Part shown: positions 4,830 through 6,881 of the stretch, piece by piece
How the letters are laid out: every line of letters begins with the position of its first letter
Position numbering within the stretch: the first letter of the stretch is position 1
Assembly (NCBI GenBank): GCA_019247235.1
Contig: JAFAPG010000418.1
Coordinates: forward strand, 1-6,881
DNA: 6,881 nt
Direction of reading: 5' to 3'
DNA from: Acidobacteriota bacterium
GTDB taxonomy: Bacteria > Acidobacteriota > Terriglobia > Terriglobales > Acidobacteriaceae
Translations under genes and position numbers: made by a program
The notes under the pieces: model-generated
What the model was told of the DNA's origin: nothing
The model's input: only the letters and a program-made list of their open reading frames with translations
The model's database searches: none

Positions 4830-6053
4830 CTACGCGCTTGGTGGAGGTGTAGTCCCAGGACTTGTGTTCTGCGGCGTGGTTGGAGGCGTGGTGTTCGGTG
4901 GATTCGTAGTTCCTGGAGCTGGATTCGATGTACCCCCAGCCGGAGGAGTGCTTCCCGGAGTTGTGTTTCCAGGATTCGCTGGAGTTGTCTGCGGTGTGGG
5001 GCTCGAAGGACTCGTCTCCGGGGTCGGACTGGTGGGTGTCGTCTGCGGAGTTGGAGTCGAAGGATTGGGTTGAGGGCTGGCCGTCTCGGGCGTCGGTGTA
5101 GCCGCACCCGGAGCAGGCGTTGCCGTCCCAGGAGCGGGCGTTGCCGTACCCGGGGTGGGCGTTGCTGTACTCGGAGTCGGACTAGCGGTGCCCGGATTTG
5201 ATGTACCTGGCTGCGCTGTTCCCGGCGTTGCCGTCGAACCAGGAGTCGTAGTGCTCGGGGCAGACTGTCCTGGCGCTGCCCCCCGACCAGACGACGCACC
5301 TGCAGAGCTCCCCGTCGCGCCGCCAGCGGTACCGGTTTGAGCCCAAGCAACCATCACTCCCGCTGCGTTGCGCGCCGTTGGCCCCGGGGCCGGAGTAGAA
5401 CTGCTTGTGCACTGGTCTGCGACCTTGGTCGCGCTGGTCACATTAAACTCTTTCGTGCCGGCTGTGTTCGGAGTTGTACCCGCACCAGAGCTCATCCGAG
5501 CGCTTGCTCCCGCTGAGTTTGCACCTTTCGCCGATGCACTCGCAGTGGCCGTGTCGCCGCTAGCGTTTGCCCCGCCAACCGTGGAGTTCGCGGCGCTCGT
5601 CGCCATCCCCTCTTGCCCGTTGACCTGCACTTCATTGCCTACCAGCGTGCGCAGAGCGTCCAAATTGCCCGTTAGCTTGTAGGTATTTCCCGACTTGTCG
5701 CTGAGAACGAAGTTGCCACTGATCGGAGATCCCGAAAGACAACCCGTCAAAGCGTTACCGCTCGCCGCTGGAGAACCGGTGGCCGGAGCAGCTTGGGTTG
5801 GTGGCGTCTGGGTTGGAGAAGTCTGCGCTGGCGTTCCCGCAGCGGGTGTATTTGTGCTGGGCGCGTTCATCTCCGGTTTCGTGGGCTGCGTCATATTCGG
5901 AGTTGTTGTTTGCGGATTCGATCCGGCAGGGCTGGTTTGGGATTGCGCAGGTGCCTGGCCGGAAGGCGATGTGCTATCAGGTGTTGTGCCTTGAGCTACA
6001 AGCCAACTCGCCGACAGCAGCAACATGGAAACTAGCGTTGCTCTGGTTTTCAT
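4830..6053 (-). CDS. Exported Thr/Pro-rich protein with a split DUF5818-like domain
   Basis: The ATG at 6053-6051 is preferred over a TTG at 6089: it starts a clean signal peptide (MKTRATLVSMLLLSASWLVA, cleavage probably after LVA) and has GGAGG (6066-6070) upstream, though at a long 12-base spacing. The 407-residue product has four parts: a Thr/Pro/Ser/Gln-rich spacer (about 22-99); a small folded domain beginning NALTGCLSGSPISGNFVLSD and NTYKLTGNLDAL, closing with KEFNVTSATKVADQC (100-215); an Ala/Ser/Gly-rich insert within that domain (about 150-200); and a Pro/Thr tail (217-407) with 7- and 9-residue repeats. The TGCL start, the VGNEVQVNG strand and the closing FNVTS...C pattern resemble the DUF5818-type domains frequent in exported acidobacterial proteins. 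Cys105 and Cys215 could form a disulfide. No enzymatic motif is visible. The extended tail suggests a wall, matrix or surface role, which is inference. It is monocistronic by context. Confidence 0.8.
   Translation of the reverse strand: MKTRATLVSMLLLSASWLVAQGTTPDSTSPSGQAPAQSQTSPAGSNPQTTTPNMTQPTKPEMNAPSTNTPAAGTPAQTSPTQTPPTQAAPATGSPAASGNALTGCLSGSPISGNFVLSDKSGNTYKLTGNLDALRTLVGNEVQVNGQEGMATSAANSTVGGANASGDTATASASAKGANSAGASARMSSGAGTTPNTAGTKEFNVTSATKVADQCTSSSTPAPGPTARNAAGVMVAWAQTGTAGGATGSSAGASSGRGAAPGQSAPSTTTPGSTATPGTAQPGTSNPGTASPTPSTATPTPGTATPAPGTATPAPGAATPTPETASPQPNPSTPTPQTTPTSPTPETSPSSPTPQTTPANPGNTTPGSTPPAGGTSNPAPGTTNPPNTTPPTTPQNTSPGTTPPPSA
4977..5057 (-). repeat. Three 27-bp degenerate tandem repeats in the same tail
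   Basis: Three successive 9-residue units read TPTPQTTPT, SPTPETSPS, SPTPQTTPA. They overlap the last heptad unit, so the tail changes period from 7 to 9 residues here. Both periods are whole codons. Similarity between units is evident in the DNA (GTCTGCGG recurs on the plus strand). Confidence 0.65.
5043..5168 (-). repeat. Six 21-bp degenerate tandem repeats coding for a Pro/Thr heptad
   Basis: Within the tail of the exported protein, residues 296-337 read TATPTPG, TATPAPG, TATPAPG, AATPTPE, TASPQPN, PSTPTPQ. The first four units are close in DNA as well as protein; the last two have drifted. This looks like expansion by slippage or unequal crossing-over within the coding frame, with unit length a multiple of three so the frame is kept. 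Confidence 0.75.
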
Positions 6054-6294
6054 AGCCGTTTCTCGCCTCCAATTTCTATTCCACAACAACTTTAAAGTGT
6101 CATCTATGATGGAGAGAATCCAGCGGACCCCCTAAGCATGAAACGGCGTTACCGTACGGCGAAACTGCCCGATTTTGGGGAAAAATTACCTGAAATGGGA
6201 ATCCGGCAGAACTGTACCTCGAGTTCTCCGCCGTGACTCCCAACTTTTCCCGCACTGCTGGCTAATGAGTGGTGAATAAGAGGGTTGAAGCTAG

Positions 6295-6309
6295 CGTGAG
6301 AGACTCACG
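6295..6309. repeat. Short perfect hairpin
   Basis: CGTGAG and CTCACG are exact reverse complements around the loop AGA. The stem is only 6 bp and is not followed by an immediate T-run, so it could be an operator-like inverted repeat or chance. Confidence 0.3.
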
Positions 6310-6393
6310 ATCCTGGTTTTCTGTTCACACCAGCTCACATTGAGTCCAAGCTCGAGCGGCCGTGAATAGATCAGGGACATACCTCTTTGCGAC

Positions 6394-6429
6394 ACACGGA
6401 ACCGCCGCATGAAAGCGACGGTCCGTGTT
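6394..6429 (-). terminator. Hairpin after the right-edge gene
   Basis: In minus-strand RNA the arms ACACGGACCGTCGC and GCGGCGGTTCCGTGT pair over 14 positions with one G-U wobble and one bulged base, around a six-base loop (TTTCAT). The plus-strand version would have a C-A mismatch at the wobble, favouring the minus transcript. It starts 14 bases after the stop codon at 6444. No U-run follows, so it may act as an RNA 3'-end stabiliser or factor-assisted terminator rather than a classical intrinsic one. Confidence 0.5.
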
Positions 6430-6443
6430 GAAAGAGCTAGCGA

Positions 6444-6881
6444 TTAATAAGTCCGTGAGTTGAAGGACTGACGATAACTCAGGGCGTCGATGTCCCTAAA
6501 CATGGGTGTGCCGGGCGGCAGGCCCTGGGGAACGGCAAAATCGGAGTCAAAGACATAGTTTCGAATAGGAGGTGTATACACGGAATAGGTGCAACACTTG
6601 AACGGCCCAGTGGCATAAGTAGAGTAGTAGAGACTCACCAGCGATCCCTGGTAGTTCAACTTTTTACCCGTCCAGTCCTCCAAGAAACGCAGGAAGTTAC
6701 CGAGACCCCCATCCGTCGCATAAGGATAATCGTTACCGCCAGCCCAGTTCGGGATAGGCAGATTGATGTTTTTCCCGCCAGCGACGGCCACTCGGTAATA
6801 GGTGTTGGTCGCAACTCGGTTGGTTGGGTTGGTAGGCTGAGCGACAGTACTATTTAGATCCAGCCAATTGTTAGAAAGCAG
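6444..6881 (-). CDS. C-terminal part of a conserved, probably pilus-associated (PilX-like) protein; 5' end outside window
   Basis: The frame is open from the right edge to TAA at 6446-6444, giving 145 residues. An internal GTG at 6791 is not a credible start, because 30 upstream residues continue the same kind of sequence (LLSNNWLDLNSTVAQ, TNTYYRV). Recognisable segments are YYRVAVAGGKNINLPIP, GGLGNFLRFLEDWTGKKLNY, GSLVSLYYSTYATGPFKCC, PPIRNYVFDSDF and LPPGTPMFRDIDALSYRQSF. From memory, this ending resembles large acidobacterial proteins whose N-terminus carries a type IV pilin-like helix (PilX-like), but the diagnostic N-terminus is outside the window, so that role is tentative. The sequence is rich in Tyr, Asn, Gly and Pro with an adjacent Cys pair (FKCCTY), fitting an extracytoplasmic protein. 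It is followed by a hairpin at 6394-6429. Confidence 0.65.
   Translation of the reverse strand: MLSNNWLDLNSTVAQPTNPTNRVATNTYYRVAVAGGKNINLPIPNWAGGNDYPYATDGGLGNFLRFLEDWTGKKLNYQGSLVSLYYSTYATGPFKCCTYSVYTPPIRNYVFDSDFAVPQGLPPGTPMFRDIDALSYRQSFNSRTY

Larger units (their letters stand above)
6054..6443. other. Intergenic region of 390 bases without a gene
   Basis: No supportable gene lies between the start of the DUF5818-like gene (6053) and the stop of the right-edge gene (6444). It must hold the promoter and leader of the DUF5818-like gene, but no convincing -35/-10 pair was found. Small symmetrical elements are visible: ACTTTAAAGT (6089-6098), CCGTACGG (6152-6159), a short hairpin (6295-6309) and a larger hairpin (6394-6429). 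Confidence 0.6.

Noticed and set aside
4977..5168. Possible CRISPR-like array
   Set aside because: The 21- and 27-base units are directly adjacent, degenerate, without spacers, and translate as protein repeats in the frame of a real gene.
4666..5350. Gly/Val/Pro-rich plus-strand frame and Arg-rich minus-strand frame over the repeat region
   Set aside because: Both are frame shadows of the Pro/Thr repeat tail of the exported protein, which has the signal peptide, ribosome site and terminator. The collagen-like look comes from reading the repeats in another frame.

Overview
The window suggests a soil-type member of the Acidobacteriota (Terriglobia, formerly subdivision 1, or a near relative). 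This is inferred from protein flavour: an ergothioneine egtB-egtD pair without egtA or egtC, an exported Thr/Pro-rich protein with a DUF5818-like core, a YggX whose C-terminus looks acidobacterial, and a C-terminal fragment typical of a pilus-associated acidobacterial protein. No rRNA, tRNA, CRISPR array or recognisable insertion sequence was seen.

Layout. Positions 1-302 (+) hold the 3' end of a DinB-superfamily protein. It converges, with a gap of only 10 bases, on a minus-strand block read from right to left: a single-domain STAS protein (3076-2669), egtB (2543-1269) and egtD (1272-313). egtB and egtD overlap in an ATGA and form a clear operon. The STAS gene lies 125 bases upstream of egtB on the same strand, and a perfect 10-base inverted repeat sits immediately before the annotated egtB start. 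Diverging from the STAS gene is a plus-strand gene for a small exported outer-membrane beta-barrel (3213-3824).

Converging on the barrel gene is yggX (4173-3889, minus). Its reading frame is complete and colinear with the family except for one in-frame TAA at codon 19. A gene finder would probably report only a 60-residue fragment from an internal GTG. About 600 bases with no supportable gene but several inverted repeats follow. Next comes a minus-strand gene (6053-4830) for a 407-residue exported protein: signal peptide, Thr/Pro-rich spacer, small DUF5818-like domain split by an Ala/Ser/Gly-rich insert, and a long repetitive Pro/Thr tail. It ends at a 12-bp terminator-like hairpin. Another gene-poor gap (6054-6443) contains a second hairpin, which lies after the end of a minus-strand gene that enters from the right edge (6881-6444).

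How the genes relate. EgtD trimethylates histidine to hercynine, and EgtB forms the C-S bond to a thiol donor, so the pair covers the committed part of ergothioneine synthesis. YggX is linked in other bacteria to iron trafficking and protection from oxidative damage, so two redox-protection functions lie near each other; whether this is meaningful is unknown. The observations most worth following are the yggX nonsense codon, the Asn at the usual phospho-Ser position of the STAS protein, the inverted repeat at egtB, and the split-domain exported protein. I found no convincing wholly new multi-gene system.
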